A DNA stretch of 64,000 bases from Rhizobiales bacterium TNE-4 (lineage in GTDB: Bacteria > Pseudomonadota > Alphaproteobacteria > Rhizobiales > Beijerinckiaceae): contig JAHRCV010000001.1 of assembly GCA_019083985.1 (NCBI GenBank), positions 1,302,001 through 1,366,000 on the forward strand, given 5' to 3'. Both the position numbers and the translations under genes were made by a program. The notes under the pieces are model-generated. The model saw nothing but the letters and a program-made list of their open reading frames with translations. It was not told the DNA's origin and made no database searches. The first letter of the stretch is position 1, and every line of letters begins with the position of its first letter. Of the stretch, positions 36,600 through 46,771 are shown one piece after another.

Positions 36600-39128
36600 A
36601 TGACCCTGCGACGTCTCGCACGGAACGCGTCGGCTGTTTTGCTCGGCTGTGGCCTCGTGCTTCAGACGGCCAATCTGTTTGCCGAGACGATGACGGAGAA
36701 GCTCGCGCGCAAGACGCAGGGCAACACCGCCAAAGAGGGTGACAAGGACAAGATGCTCGTCGAGGCCGACGAGATTGCCTATGACCGCGACAAGAACACC
36801 GTCTCCGCCGTTGGCAACGCCCACCTGTTCTATCAAGGCAAGGTGCTGGAAGCGGACCGGGTTATCTATAATCGCGAAACCAAGCGTGTGACGGCCATAG
36901 GCAAGGTCCGCATGACGGAACCGGCCGGACAAGTCGTGACCGGTGACAAGATCGAGCTCACCGACGATTTCAAGGACGCCTATATCGACTCCCTGCGGAT
37001 GACCACGCCGGACAAGACGCGCCTTTCGGCGCCGCGCGCCGAGCGCGAAAGCGGTGAGACGACCGTCTTCGAACGTGCCCTTTATACGGCCTGCGAGCCC
37101 TGCAAGGACGACCCGGCCAAACCGCCCTTCTGGCAGGTGCGCGCCGCACGCATCGTTCACAAGAACTCCGAACGTCGCATCTACTACGAGAATGCGACGA
37201 TCGAATTTGCTGGCGTCCCGATTGCGTGGGTGCCCTACTTCTCAGCCCCTGACTCGACCGTGAAGCGTGAAAGCGGGTTCCTCGCGCCGCGCTTCGTCAT
37301 GTCGTCCGCGCTTGGCTATGGCGTCCAGACGCCCTATTTCTTTAACCTCGCGCCAAACTACGACGTGACGTTCCGGCCGACATTTCTGAGCAATCAGGGC
37401 GTGCTTGGTGATCTCGAATGGCGGCATCGTCTTGAGACGGGCTCTTATGCTGTGCGCGTCGCCGGCATCTACCAGATGAACCCGGACGCGTTTTCCCAAC
37501 CGCCCTTCGGCGCAGGAAATAAGAATTTTCGTGGGTCGGCCGAAACTTACGGCAAATTCCTGATCAACGAACAGTGGAAATGGGGTTGGGACCTCGCCCT
37601 GATGACGGACAAGTGGTTTTTGAAAAACTACAAAGTGCCAAGCCCGTCATTAACCCAGTATGGAACGTCCAATTTTCAGGAATCGACGTCGACCGTCTAT
37701 CTCAACGGTCAAGGCGATCGCAGCTTTTTCAACGCGCAATCCTATTATTTCCGTGTGTTGAGCTATGCCGACTGGCAGAAGCGGCAACCGATCGTTCCGG
37801 ACGTTGTGGATTACGACAAGACGTTCCAAGGCCCGAACGTCATCAAGGGTGATTGGAACCTCTCATTCAATACAGCAACGGTGGTGCGCCAGCAGGCTGA
37901 CTTTGCGAGCACGGTGGCGGCCGATGGGACGCCGGGCCGTTATTATTTCCCGATGGCCACGACGTCGCTTTATTCGACATGTGCACCCGGGCAGTACAAT
38001 CCGCAGAATTGCATCGTGCGTGGCATCGCTGGCACCTACGCCCGTGCGACCGCCGCCATGGATTGGAAGCGCACGCTGATCGACCCGCTTGGCATGTCGT
38101 GGACTCCGTTTGGTTTCCTTCGCGGCGATGTGGCGACGGCACAGGTGTCAACGACAGGGATGTTCAATCAATATCTCTCGAATTTCATGGACACGTCAGG
38201 CGCTGGTTTGACGCGCGGGATGGCTGGCGCTGGCATGACGTGGCGCTATCCATTCATTGGGCGCCTCAGCGGTACGACACATGTGATCGAGCCCGTGGCC
38301 CAGATCATCACGCGTCCAAACGAGACAGGCATTCGCCAGTTCCCGAACGAAGATGCCATCTCGCTCATTTATGACGATTCAAACCTCTTCTCGGTGAACA
38401 AATTCACCGGCTATGACCGTATCGAAGGGGGCACGCGCGCCAATGTCGGCCTGAACTATACAATGCAGTTCGACAATGGCGGCTACATCAATGCGCTGGT
38501 GGGGCAATCCTATCAGGTCGCCGGCATGAATTCGTTCAATCAGGTTTCGCTCTCGCGTACGGGCCTAGAATCGGGCCTCGATACGGTAAACTCTGACTAT
38601 GTCGGCCGTATCCAATACACGATGATGAGCGGCTTCAACGTGATTGCGCGTGGCCGCTTTGACGTCAATGACTACGCACCGAAATCGCTTGAGGTGCAGA
38701 GCGCCTATGCCTTTAACAGCTATCTCGCCGCCAACATCGCATGGGCGCGCTATACGGCCCAGCCATTGCTCGGTGTCTTCAATACACGCAACGGCTTTGT
38801 GACGGGGCTCACTGTCCGCCCGGACCCGAATTGGTGGCTCTCCGGTTCCCTCTCTTTCGATCTCGCGCGCTATCAGCGTGACAATGGCTTCCCGCAAGTT
38901 GTCGGCAGTTCCGACCCGTGGCCTTCGATCCCGGGTTTCTCGCTTGGTGCGGGCTACAAGGATGAGTGCACGACGATCGGTGTCACCTATTCGAATTCGT
39001 CCGGCAGTTCGCAAGGCATCACGAATGGGCGCGTCCAAACCGTCATGTTGCGGATTGAATTGCGGACCTTGGGCGGCGCGACAATTTCTCAAAGCACCAG
39101 CGCAACCGATTCCAGCACCGCGAACTGA
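36600..39128 (+). CDS. lptD: LPS-assembly outer membrane protein LptD
   Basis: 842-aa outer-membrane barrel that inserts LPS into the outer leaflet. It has a signal peptide (MTLRRLARNASAVLLGCGLV), an OstA-like beta-jellyroll (about 45-170, DEIAYDRDKNTVSAVGNAHL) and the C-terminal barrel (ESGFLAPRFVMSSALGYGVQ; YKDECTTIGVTYSNSSG). The ATG at 36600 is used because GGTGA lies 6 bases before it; a GTG at 36591 is possible. Cysteine positions for disulfides occur in YTACEPCKDD, YSTCAPGQ, NCIVRG and DECTT. Confidence 0.94.
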   Translation: MTLRRLARNASAVLLGCGLVLQTANLFAETMTEKLARKTQGNTAKEGDKDKMLVEADEIAYDRDKNTVSAVGNAHLFYQGKVLEADRVIYNRETKRVTAIGKVRMTEPAGQVVTGDKIELTDDFKDAYIDSLRMTTPDKTRLSAPRAERESGETTVFERALYTACEPCKDDPAKPPFWQVRAARIVHKNSERRIYYENATIEFAGVPIAWVPYFSAPDSTVKRESGFLAPRFVMSSALGYGVQTPYFFNLAPNYDVTFRPTFLSNQGVLGDLEWRHRLETGSYAVRVAGIYQMNPDAFSQPPFGAGNKNFRGSAETYGKFLINEQWKWGWDLALMTDKWFLKNYKVPSPSLTQYGTSNFQESTSTVYLNGQGDRSFFNAQSYYFRVLSYADWQKRQPIVPDVVDYDKTFQGPNVIKGDWNLSFNTATVVRQQADFASTVAADGTPGRYYFPMATTSLYSTCAPGQYNPQNCIVRGIAGTYARATAAMDWKRTLIDPLGMSWTPFGFLRGDVATAQVSTTGMFNQYLSNFMDTSGAGLTRGMAGAGMTWRYPFIGRLSGTTHVIEPVAQIITRPNETGIRQFPNEDAISLIYDDSNLFSVNKFTGYDRIEGGTRANVGLNYTMQFDNGGYINALVGQSYQVAGMNSFNQVSLSRTGLESGLDTVNSDYVGRIQYTMMSGFNVIARGRFDVNDYAPKSLEVQSAYAFNSYLAANIAWARYTAQPLLGVFNTRNGFVTGLTVRPDPNWWLSGSLSFDLARYQRDNGFPQVVGSSDPWPSIPGFSLGAGYKDECTTIGVTYSNSSGSSQGITNGRVQTVMLRIELRTLGGATISQSTSATDSSTAN

Positions 39129-39130
39129 CA

Positions 39131-40096
39131 ATGGTTCGCCCGCTCCTCCTGACGCAAGGCGATCCGCATGGCATCGGGCCTGAGCTCGCGCTTAAAGCAT
39201 GGGCACGCCGGCATCAGGACCAACTCGCCCCTTTTGCTTTGATCGGGGATCCGCATGTCTTCCAACGCGCGGCAAGCGCGCTTGATGTGAACGCACCTTT
39301 GCGTGAATCTGCAACGGCAGAAGCGGCCTCTCTGTTCGATCACTTCATTCCCCTGATCCCGATTGCTGGCGCAACGCCGGAAGCCGTCACGGTGCAGGCG
39401 ATTGCCGAAGCGGTGCGGCTTATTCATCAGGGGGAGGCGCGCGCCCTTGTGACAAACCCGATCACCAAAGCGGCACTCTATAAAACAGGCTTCGCCTATC
39501 CCGGACACACGGAATTTTTGGGCGCGCTGGCCGAAGATCTATGGAAGACGCCCGCACATCCGGTCATGATGATCTGGTCGGAGTTGCTCGCTGTCGTACC
39601 GATTACCATTCATGTTCCCCTCGCCGACGTGCCGCGCCTCCTCACACAGGATCTTGTGATGGAGACGGCGCGCATCGTCGACCGTGACATGCGCAACAAA
39701 TTTGGTCTCACCACACCGCGACTGGCGCTCGCCGGTCTCAATCCGCATGCAGGCGAAAGCGGCACGATTGGACGCGAGGATGAAGACGTGTTGCGTCCCG
39801 CTGTCGAGGCCTTGCGCGCAGAAGGCATTGCGATTGTCGGGCCGCTTTCAGCCGACACGATGTTTCATCCGGAAGCGCGCAAAACCTATGATGTCGCGTT
39901 ATGCCCTACGCATGATCAGGCGCTGATCCCGGCCAAGACCCTCGCCTTCGATGAGGGTGTGAATGTCACGCTTGGCCTGCCCTTCATCCGTACATCACCC
40001 GATCACGGAACGGCACCTGATATTGCCGGACGAGGCATTGCACGTCCCACGAGCCTGATCGCGGCGCTCAAACTTGCGGCGCGTCTGCAACCATGA
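39131..40096 (+). CDS. pdxA: 4-hydroxythreonine-4-phosphate dehydrogenase
   Basis: 321-aa pyridoxal-phosphate biosynthesis enzyme. Opening motif [17 protein letters not shown], middle [23 protein letters not shown] by family spacing, and metal-binding [10 protein letters not shown] and [12 protein letters not shown]. It starts two bases after the lptD stop. The surA gene normally found between lptD and pdxA is absent. It overlaps rsmA by four bases. Confidence 0.96.
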   Translation: MVRPLLLTQGDPHGIGPELALKAWARRHQDQLAPFALIGDPHVFQRAASALDVNAPLRESATAEAASLFDHFIPLIPIAGATPEAVTVQAIAEAVRLIHQGEARALVTNPITKAALYKTGFAYPGHTEFLGALAEDLWKTPAHPVMMIWSELLAVVPITIHVPLADVPRLLTQDLVMETARIVDRDMRNKFGLTTPRLALAGLNPHAGESGTIGREDEDVLRPAVEALRAEGIAIVGPLSADTMFHPEARKTYDVALCPTHDQALIPAKTLAFDEGVNVTLGLPFIRTSPDHGTAPDIAGRGIARPTSLIAALKLAARLQP

Positions 40097-40959
40097 GCAT
40101 CGACACGCTACCGCCTTTGCGCGAGGTCATCGCTGAGCATGGGCTCGCGGCGAAGAAGTCTCTCGGGCAGAATTTCATCCTCGATCTCAATCTCACCGCC
40201 AAGATCGCACGCGCGGCCGGTCCACTTGATGGCGTGACCGTGCTTGAAATCGGCCCCGGCCCTGGTGGGCTCACACGCGCTTTGCTGGCAAGCGGTGCCA
40301 AGCGCGTCGTTGCGGTCGAACGCGACGAGCGCTGTCTCGCAGCGCTTGCAGACATTGCCGCGCATTATCCCGGTCGTCTCGAAGTGATCGCAGGCGACGC
40401 GCTCGAAACCGACTTCGGTTCGCTCAATCTCGAAGGTCCTGTCCGCATTGTGGCGAACTTGCCTTACAATATTGGCACTTTGCTTTTGACGCGCTGGCTG
40501 ACACCCAACCATTGGCCGCCCTTCTGGGACAAGATGGTGCTGATGTTCCAACGCGAAGTGGCCGACCGGATCGTCGCAACACCTGATCAGCGCGATGATT
40601 ATGGACGCCTTGCCGTATTGTGCGGCTGGCGTGCCAAAGCGAAGATCCTGTTCGACGTACCGCGCTCCGCGTTCACGCCACCACCCAAAGTCACCAGTGC
40701 CATCGTTGAACTCATCCCGCGGCCAGAGCCCCTGCCCTGCGATCAAGACGATCTTAGCCGCGTGACGCAAGCAGCCTTCGGCCAACGTCGCAAGATGCTG
40801 CGACAAAGCTTGAAACCGCTTGGGATCGATCCCGCGCTCTTATGCGCGCATGCCGGGCTTGATCCCACTGCGCGGGCCGAAACAGTTCCCGTCGACGGCT
40901 TCGTTGCCCTCGCCAATGCGTGGCGACAGGCACGTTCAGAGATGGGCCAGAAGGCCTGA
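40093..40959 (+). CDS. rsmA: 16S rRNA (adenine(1518)-N6/adenine(1519)-N6) dimethyltransferase
   Basis: 288-aa KsgA methyltransferase that dimethylates two adenines in the 3' end of 16S rRNA. SAM-binding [15 protein letters not shown], catalytic region [11 protein letters not shown], and [11 protein letters not shown] at the N-terminus are all standard. It overlaps pdxA by ATGA. Its last 24 bases overlap the 3' end of gmk on the opposite strand. Confidence 0.97.
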   Translation: MSIDTLPPLREVIAEHGLAAKKSLGQNFILDLNLTAKIARAAGPLDGVTVLEIGPGPGGLTRALLASGAKRVVAVERDERCLAALADIAAHYPGRLEVIAGDALETDFGSLNLEGPVRIVANLPYNIGTLLLTRWLTPNHWPPFWDKMVLMFQREVADRIVATPDQRDDYGRLAVLCGWRAKAKILFDVPRSAFTPPPKVTSAIVELIPRPEPLPCDQDDLSRVTQAAFGQRRKMLRQSLKPLGIDPALLCAHAGLDPTARAETVPVDGFVALANAWRQARSEMGQKA

Positions 40960-41586
40960 GATGAATTTCGGCAGACCCGTTTGCCGTTCGCGTTTCAACC
41001 GTTCAGCGGCGAGAATGGCGCGGATCTTGGCAAAGGTCGCCTGCAAATCATCGTTGACGAGCACGTAGTCATAATCGCGCCAGCGATCGATTTCATTTTT
41101 TGCGTTCTTCAAACGCTGTTGAATGACAGTGGCTGAATCTTCCGCTCGCCGTTCAAGACGACGCCGCAATTCAGGGATCGACGGTGGCAAGATGAAAATC
41201 GAGACGACATCGTCAGGGGCCGTTTTACGCACCTGCATCGCGCCCTGATAATCGATGTCGAAAAGAATATCATTGCCGGCCGAGAGCGCCTTGTCGATTT
41301 CCTTGCGCGGCGAGCCATAGAAATTGCCGTGCACTTCCGCCCATTCCAGGAGATCGCCGCGATCGCGCAAATCCTTGAATTCATCGGCCGTCTTGAAAAA
41401 ATAATGCACGCCGTCGACTTCACTGGGGCGACGCGGACGCGTCGTCACGGAAATCGACAGGGTGAGGCTCGGCTCCTCATCGCGCAGGAGCTTGGTCAGC
41501 GTTGTTTTGCCCGCACCCGAGGGCGAGGACAGAACCAGCATCAGCCCGCGCCGCCCAATTTCAGGATTGCCGAGTTTTTCAATCAT
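40936..41586 (-). CDS. gmk: Guanylate kinase
   Basis: 216-aa kinase converting GMP to GDP. P-loop [11 protein letters not shown] is near residues 21-31, the GMP-binding region [18 protein letters not shown] follows, then [11 protein letters not shown]. The ATG at 41586 starts [20 protein letters not shown]. Only 67 bases separate it from mltG, with no yicC between as expected in Rhizobiales. Confidence 0.97.
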   Translation of the reverse strand: MIEKLGNPEIGRRGLMLVLSSPSGAGKTTLTKLLRDEEPSLTLSISVTTRPRRPSEVDGVHYFFKTADEFKDLRDRGDLLEWAEVHGNFYGSPRKEIDKALSAGNDILFDIDYQGAMQVRKTAPDDVVSIFILPPSIPELRRRLERRAEDSATVIQQRLKNAKNEIDRWRDYDYVLVNDDLQATFAKIRAILAAERLKRERQTGLPKFISGLLAHL

Positions 41587-41653
41587 GCTGTCGCGTGCCC
41601 CCGCTCGAATCGTGGCCGGACCATAACGGCTTCACGCCAGACGGGCCACACCG

Positions 41654-43141
41654 TCAGGGCGACAGGGGCGGTACCGTCTTCGGACTGTTGAGATCGAAGG
41701 TCCGGTTGAGGAGCGGGTCCTTTGCCGTTCCAGCCACCGGATCGCCGGCGGCCCCACCGCCACCAGGGGCGACACGATCGACCGGCGCGGGACGCTGCGC
41801 AGCCGGTTGGGCCACGGCGGCAGCGGCTGGCTGGGCGGGTGCCGGCTGCGCTGCTGCAGGTGCAGGTGCAGGTGCAGGTGCAGGCGTATTCTTCCCACCA
41901 CGTGGGGGCGGCGCTTGTTTGCCTTTGCCCTGCTGGGGCGCCTGAGTGGCGGCGGGGGCAGCGGCGGGTCCCGTCTGGGTCTGATCAGTGTCCGTCTTCT
42001 GTTGGTCGGGCGCCGGTGCCTGATCGCGGCGCTCGCCCTCGATCTGCCGCCAGCGCTGCACATTTCTGTTGTGCTGGTCGAGCGTCTCGGCAAACACGTG
42101 GCCGCCCGTGCCATCAGCCACGAAATAGAGCTCGCGTGTGCGGGACGGATTAGCCACCGCTTCCATCGCGGCACGACCGGGATTGGCGATGGGGCCCGGC
42201 GGCAAGCCCAAAATCACATAGGTATTGTAGGGCGTTTCCTGCATGATCTCGTCGCGACGAATCCCGCGACCGAGCGTTCCTTTACCGCCCACGAGCCCGT
42301 ACACGATCGTCGGATCGGATTGCAGCTTCATGTTGCGATTAAGGCGGTTGACGAAAACACCCGCGACGCGCGTGCGTTCGTCGGCACGGCCCGTCTCCTT
42401 TTCGACGATCGACGCAAGAACCACGAGCTCCTGCGGGTTTTTGATCGGCAAATCGGGGCCGCGGCGTTGCCAGACCTCGCGCACCACCTTCTGCTGTTCT
42501 TGCGCCATGCGATCGAGCAGTTGCTGGCGCGTCATGCCGCGCGTGAATTTGTAAGTATCGGGCAGCAGCGTGCCCTCTTTCGGCGGATTGCTGACATCCC
42601 CGACGAGAATATCGTTCTCCATCAGGCGATCGACGATCTGCTGGACGGTCAAACCCTCCGGGATCGTGACGGCATGCAAGATCGCCTTGCCTTCGACGAG
42701 CGTGTTGGCAACGTCATTGAGGCTGGCGCGCTGCGGGAAGAGATACTCACCCGCCTTGATCTGCGCGGCGCGCCCTGTCGCCTGCAGACCCGCCATGAAC
42801 AGCATCGGCGAATCGATGACGCCTTCGCGCGCCAATTGCTCGGCGACATCCGTCATCCCACCCTTGACCACAACGACCTTGTCGGATGCCAGCGGGCCTG
42901 GTGCCATGAAATGCGTATAGCCGAACCACGCGCCAGCCATGGCCAGAAGGCCGAACACCAGAACGAGCGACAAAAATCCCGAGACGAAATGAACGAAGGT
43001 CCGGTCCTTCTTCACCGCAGGCGGCGGCGGCGGAACGGGCACGGGCTGGATCGCCGCATTGGGGCTCTTCGGCACGATGCGGCGGAAGAAACCGCGCTTG
43101 CCGGGTTCGCCCTCAGGCTTTTCAGCTTCATGATCGGTCAT
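41654..43141 (-). CDS. mltG: Endolytic murein transglycosylase MltG with Pro/Ala-rich tail
   Basis: 495-aa YceG-family enzyme that cleaves nascent peptidoglycan strands at the membrane. It has a Pro-rich cytoplasmic N-terminus, one membrane helix (about 50-75), a LysM-like region and the catalytic domain with Glu247 in LASIVEKETG and QSDPTIVYGL. From about residue 390 the chain becomes a Pro/Ala/Gln-rich tail of some 100 residues, longer than in many relatives (E. coli MltG is about 340 aa). A tandem hexamer encodes the (PA)n run. Confidence 0.93.
   Translation of the reverse strand: MTDHEAEKPEGEPGKRGFFRRIVPKSPNAAIQPVPVPPPPPAVKKDRTFVHFVSGFLSLVLVFGLLAMAGAWFGYTHFMAPGPLASDKVVVVKGGMTDVAEQLAREGVIDSPMLFMAGLQATGRAAQIKAGEYLFPQRASLNDVANTLVEGKAILHAVTIPEGLTVQQIVDRLMENDILVGDVSNPPKEGTLLPDTYKFTRGMTRQQLLDRMAQEQQKVVREVWQRRGPDLPIKNPQELVVLASIVEKETGRADERTRVAGVFVNRLNRNMKLQSDPTIVYGLVGGKGTLGRGIRRDEIMQETPYNTYVILGLPPGPIANPGRAAMEAVANPSRTRELYFVADGTGGHVFAETLDQHNRNVQRWRQIEGERRDQAPAPDQQKTDTDQTQTGPAAAPAATQAPQQGKGKQAPPPRGGKNTPAPAPAPAPAAAQPAPAQPAAAAVAQPAAQRPAPVDRVAPGGGGAAGDPVAGTAKDPLLNRTFDLNSPKTVPPLSP
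41855..41884. repeat. Hexanucleotide microsatellite inside mltG
   Basis: Five exact tandem copies of TGCAGG on the plus strand, read on the minus strand as Pro-Ala codons in the mltG tail. Copy-number change keeps the reading frame. Confidence 0.9.
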
Positions 43142-43252
43142 TGACCGCTGACCTTTCCACTCAGGACCGGGACTGGTCCGACCGTGTGCAACCTAACCGC
43201 GAATATGGCGAAAGGGAGAACCGTCCCCAACCCGCTGCGGCTCCATACGGAT

Positions 43253-44518
43253 TTAGGAAACGCGCCGCATGACCAAAGAGGCGTTTGTGCCGCCAAAGCC
43301 GAACGAATTCGACAAAACCGTATCGATCTTCTTCGGCTTCGCCCTGTGGGGCGCCAGATCGATCGCCGTCTCAACGGACGGATGATCGAGGTTGAGCGTA
43401 GGCGGCACAATGTTGTCGCGCATCGCCAAGATGGAGAAGATCGCTTCAATGGCGCCAGCGGCACCGAGCAAATGGCCCGTCGCTGATTTCGTCGACGACA
43501 TCGCAAGCTTGGCTGCATCAGCACCCAACAAACGCTCAACGGCGCGCAATTCGATCTCGTCCCCCATCGGCGTCGAAGTACCATGAGCGTTGATGTAATC
43601 GAGCTCTCCGGGCGCAATCTTGGCGCGCTTGAGCGCCGCCTGCATGCAGCGGAAGGCACCATCGCCATCCTCGGAAGGCGCGGTGATATGATACGCATCG
43701 CCCGAGAGGCCGTAGCCGATGATCTCGGCATAGATTTTCGCGCCGCGTGCTTTCGCGTGCTCGTATTCTTCAAGCACGACAACGCCAGCGCCCTCCCCCA
43801 TAACGAAACCGTCGCGGTCCTTGTCGTATGGGCGTGACGCCTGTTGTGGGCGATCGTTGAAACCGGTCGAGAGCGCTTTGCACGCGGCAAAGCCCGCAAG
43901 CGAAAGACGATTGATCGGCGACTCGGCGCCGCCTGCGACCATCACATCGGCATCATCGAGAGCGATCAGGCGCGCGGCATCGCCAATGGCGTGCGCGCCG
44001 GTCGAACAGGCGGTCACGACGGAGTGATTGGGGCCCTTGAGGCCATGCGCAATCGAGACGTGACCGGAAATCAGATTGATCAGACGACCCGGAATGAAGA
44101 ATGGCGAGATCCGGCGCGGACCCTTTTCGTGCAGCGTGACCGACGCATCATAGATGCCGCCAATGCCGCCAATGCCTGAACCGATGAGCACACCGGAGCG
44201 GATCTGATCTTCATAGGATTCGGGGTGCCAGCCAGCATCGTCGAGCGCCTGCTTAGCGGCGGCAAAGCCATAGACGATGAAATCGTCGACCTTGCGCTGT
44301 TCCTTCGCCTCCATCCACTGATCGGGATTGAAGGTGGAGGCGTCTGCGCCATCCCCACGCGGAATCTGGCAGGCAATCCGCGCCGGGAGGTCACCGACCT
44401 CAAAATTGGAAATCACGGCCGCGCCGCTCTTTCCAGCAATCAGGTTCTTCCATGTCATATCGACGCCGCATCCAAGCGGCGTCACCATGCCAAGACCCGT
44501 TACGACAACCCGTCTCAT
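43253..44518 (-). CDS. fabF: 3-oxoacyl-ACP synthase II
   Basis: 421-aa condensing enzyme for fatty-acid elongation. Catalytic Cys171 in VVTACSTGAHAIG; the two histidines are in NAHGTSTPMGD and SATGHLLGAAG. It begins MRRVVVTGLGMVTPLGCGVD. The gene follows acpP by 36 bases in the fabD-fabG-acpP-fabF order. Confidence 0.97.
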   Translation of the reverse strand: MRRVVVTGLGMVTPLGCGVDMTWKNLIAGKSGAAVISNFEVGDLPARIACQIPRGDGADASTFNPDQWMEAKEQRKVDDFIVYGFAAAKQALDDAGWHPESYEDQIRSGVLIGSGIGGIGGIYDASVTLHEKGPRRISPFFIPGRLINLISGHVSIAHGLKGPNHSVVTACSTGAHAIGDAARLIALDDADVMVAGGAESPINRLSLAGFAACKALSTGFNDRPQQASRPYDKDRDGFVMGEGAGVVVLEEYEHAKARGAKIYAEIIGYGLSGDAYHITAPSEDGDGAFRCMQAALKRAKIAPGELDYINAHGTSTPMGDEIELRAVERLLGADAAKLAMSSTKSATGHLLGAAGAIEAIFSILAMRDNIVPPTLNLDHPSVETAIDLAPHRAKPKKIDTVLSNSFGFGGTNASLVMRRVS

Positions 44519-44554
44519 CTTGCCTGCCCGAACAGTCGCAACGGGAAATGCGGC

Positions 44555-44791
44555 TTAAGCCGCCTTCTTTTCCAGGAAGGAGACAGCGTCGCCGACCGTG
44601 CGGATCGTTTCCGCCGCATCGTCCGGGATTTCCACGCTGAACTCTTCTTCGAACGCCATGACGAGTTCGACCGTGTCGAGGCTGTCCGCGCCCAGATCAT
44701 CGATGAAATTGGCGCTGTCGATGACCTTCTCCGGCTCAACGCCAAGATGTTCGACAACGATCTTCTTCACCCGATCAGCGATATCGCTCAT
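44555..44791 (-). CDS. acpP: Acyl carrier protein
   Basis: 78-aa acidic carrier protein with the phosphopantetheine site Ser37 in GADSLDTVE. It starts [20 protein letters not shown] at 44791. A 14-base palindrome (GCGGCTTAAGCCGC) covers its stop codon. The 237 bases between acpP and fabG contain no gene that I can see and presumably hold a separate acpP promoter. Confidence 0.98.
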   Translation of the reverse strand: MSDIADRVKKIVVEHLGVEPEKVIDSANFIDDLGADSLDTVELVMAFEEEFSVEIPDDAAETIRTVGDAVSFLEKKAA

Positions 44792-45028
44792 GACTTCTCC
44801 TATCGATGTTCCGTGACGGTCCGCCCTGTAATGCGAACCGCGCCCCCGGTCGAAGCCCCTGCCCGCAGGCCTCAAGCACTCGCGACCGAAATTTCCTGCC
44901 CCAAACGCCGCAAACCGGCGCGGACGTCAAGCCCCCGCGCGCTGCGAAAAAGCGCTTAACACACTTTCGCTTGGCATGCGAGGCCTCCCACGATTGAGAG
45001 GTTGATTCAAAGAAGGCGGCTAAGCGCC

Positions 45029-45766
45029 TCAGATCATTGTCATTCCGCCATTGATGTGAAGGGTCTGGCCGGTCAGATAGGCGGCTTCGTCGCTAGCGAG
45101 ATAAACAGCCGCCGCGGCGATATCTTCCGGCGTTCCGAGACGCGCCATGGGAACTTTGGTGAGAATCCCCTCACGCTGCTTCTCGTTCAGCACATCGGTC
45201 ATGGGGGTGGCGATGAAGCCCGGCGCGATGCAATTGACGGTGATGTTGCGGCTCGCGACTTCTTGCGCGAGCGATTTCGACATGCCGATCAGGCCAGCCT
45301 TCGAAGCCGCATAATTGGCCTGTCCGGCATTTCCGGTGGTGCCGATCACTGAGGTCACGCTGACAATGCGGCCCCAGCGGCGCTTCATCATACCCTTGAT
45401 GACGGCGCGCGAGAGGCGGAACGCCGCTTCAAGATTGACGCGCAGCACCGTCTCCCACTCCTCATCCTTCATCCGCATGAAGAGATTGTCGCGTGTGACA
45501 CCGGCATTGTTGACGAGAATATCAACCTGACCGAGTGCTGCTTCAGCAGCGGGAATGAGCGCTTCGACGGAATCCCTATCCGACAGATTGGCTGGCACAA
45601 TGTGGACGCGGTTGCCGAGTTCGGTGGCAAGCGCTTCAAGGGCTTCGCGGCGGGTGCCTGAGATCGCAACCTGCGCGCCTTGCGCATGCAACGCCTTGGC
45701 GACTGCGCCGCCAATGCCGCCGGTGGCGCCAGTGACGAGCGCGGATTTGCCTGTGAGATTGAACAT
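45029..45766 (-). CDS. fabG: 3-oxoacyl-ACP reductase
   Basis: 245-aa NADPH-dependent SDR that reduces the beta-keto group in fatty-acid synthesis. Cofactor motif TGATGGIG (12-19), NNAG, and catalytic Tyr152/Lys156 in NYAASKAG. The ATG at 45766 is preceded by TGAGGAGAG; an in-frame ATG five codons upstream lies behind it and is less likely. It is 11 bases after fabD. Confidence 0.97.
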   Translation of the reverse strand: MFNLTGKSALVTGATGGIGGAVAKALHAQGAQVAISGTRREALEALATELGNRVHIVPANLSDRDSVEALIPAAEAALGQVDILVNNAGVTRDNLFMRMKDEEWETVLRVNLEAAFRLSRAVIKGMMKRRWGRIVSVTSVIGTTGNAGQANYAASKAGLIGMSKSLAQEVASRNITVNCIAPGFIATPMTDVLNEKQREGILTKVPMARLGTPEDIAAAAVYLASDEAAYLTGQTLHINGGMTMI

Positions 45767-45777
45767 GGACACTCTCC

Positions 45778-46725
45778 TCAACCCTGCTGACGCGTCTTGA
45801 ACGCCTCAATGTCATCCGGCGTCCCGATGGCGATTCCTTCGGCACCTTCGGCGAGACGTTTCACGAGTCCGGTCAACACTTTGCCGGAGCCAACTTCATA
45901 GAACACTTGAACGCCATGCGCGGCCATGTAGCCCACGCATTCACGCCAACGCACAGTGCCTGTCACCTGCTTTACCAGCGCTTTGCGGATGTCATCGGGA
46001 TCGCTGATCGCGCTTGCGAGCACATTGGCGACAACCGGCACGATCGGTTTCGAGACCGTTACGGTTGACAGGGCGGCGGCCATTGCATCGGCCGCCGGTT
46101 GCATCAGATCACAATGGAAGGGGGCGGATACCGGTAACATCACGGCGCGGCGCGCGCCGTTGGTCTTGGCGATCTCGCACGCGCGCTCAACCGCCGCTTT
46201 CGCACCGGAGACAACCACCTGACCGCCGCCATTGTCGTTGGCCGCCTGGCAGACCTGACCTTGCGCAGCTTCAGCAGCGACCGCCGCCGCCGCGTCGAAA
46301 TCGAGACCCAGAAGAGCGGCCATCGCACCCTCGCCTGCGGGTACCGCGGCTTGCATCGCGTTGCCGCGAATACGCAGCAAGCGCGCAGCATCGGCAATCG
46401 AGAAAGCGCGCGCCGCGGCGAGCGCAGAATATTCGCCGAGCGAATGACCCGCGACATAAGCGGCATCACGTGTGAGATCGAGGCCCGCCTCCGCCTCGAG
46501 CACGCGGATCGTGGCAAGGCTCACGGCCATCAAAGCAGGCTGGGCGTTGGCCGTTAGCGTGAGATCCGCTTCGGGACCTTCGAACATCAGGCCAGAGAGA
46601 TTTTGGCCGAGCGCATCATCAACCTCAGCGAAGACGGCCTTCGCCTGCGGAAAGCGTTCGGCGAGCGCCTTGCCCATGCCGACTGCCTGACTGCCCTGAC
46701 CCGGAAATGTGAACGCCGCTTTCAT
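45778..46725 (-). CDS. fabD: Malonyl-CoA:ACP transacylase
   Basis: 315-aa enzyme loading malonyl groups onto ACP. FPGQGSQAVGMGKAL at the N-terminus, nucleophile Ser95 in GHSLGEYS, and SAPFHCDLM with the catalytic His. The ATG at 46725 has GGGAGGA upstream. It heads the fatty-acid operon. Confidence 0.97.
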   Translation of the reverse strand: MKAAFTFPGQGSQAVGMGKALAERFPQAKAVFAEVDDALGQNLSGLMFEGPEADLTLTANAQPALMAVSLATIRVLEAEAGLDLTRDAAYVAGHSLGEYSALAAARAFSIADAARLLRIRGNAMQAAVPAGEGAMAALLGLDFDAAAAVAAEAAQGQVCQAANDNGGGQVVVSGAKAAVERACEIAKTNGARRAVMLPVSAPFHCDLMQPAADAMAAALSTVTVSKPIVPVVANVLASAISDPDDIRKALVKQVTGTVRWRECVGYMAAHGVQVFYEVGSGKVLTGLVKRLAEGAEGIAIGTPDDIEAFKTRQQG

Positions 46726-46771
46726 GGCCCGATCCTCCCTGACCGGGGGCCGTGAGACACGCTCGGCGTGC

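Noticed and set aside
41855-41884. Tandem TGCAGG copies as a possible origin iteron or CRISPR-like repeat
   Set aside because: They lie inside the mltG coding sequence and simply encode alternating Pro-Ala.
44792-45028. Gap between acpP and fabG as a site for a small RNA or riboswitch
   Set aside because: No stable conserved-looking fold, T-run terminator or reading frame was found; probably only promoter space.
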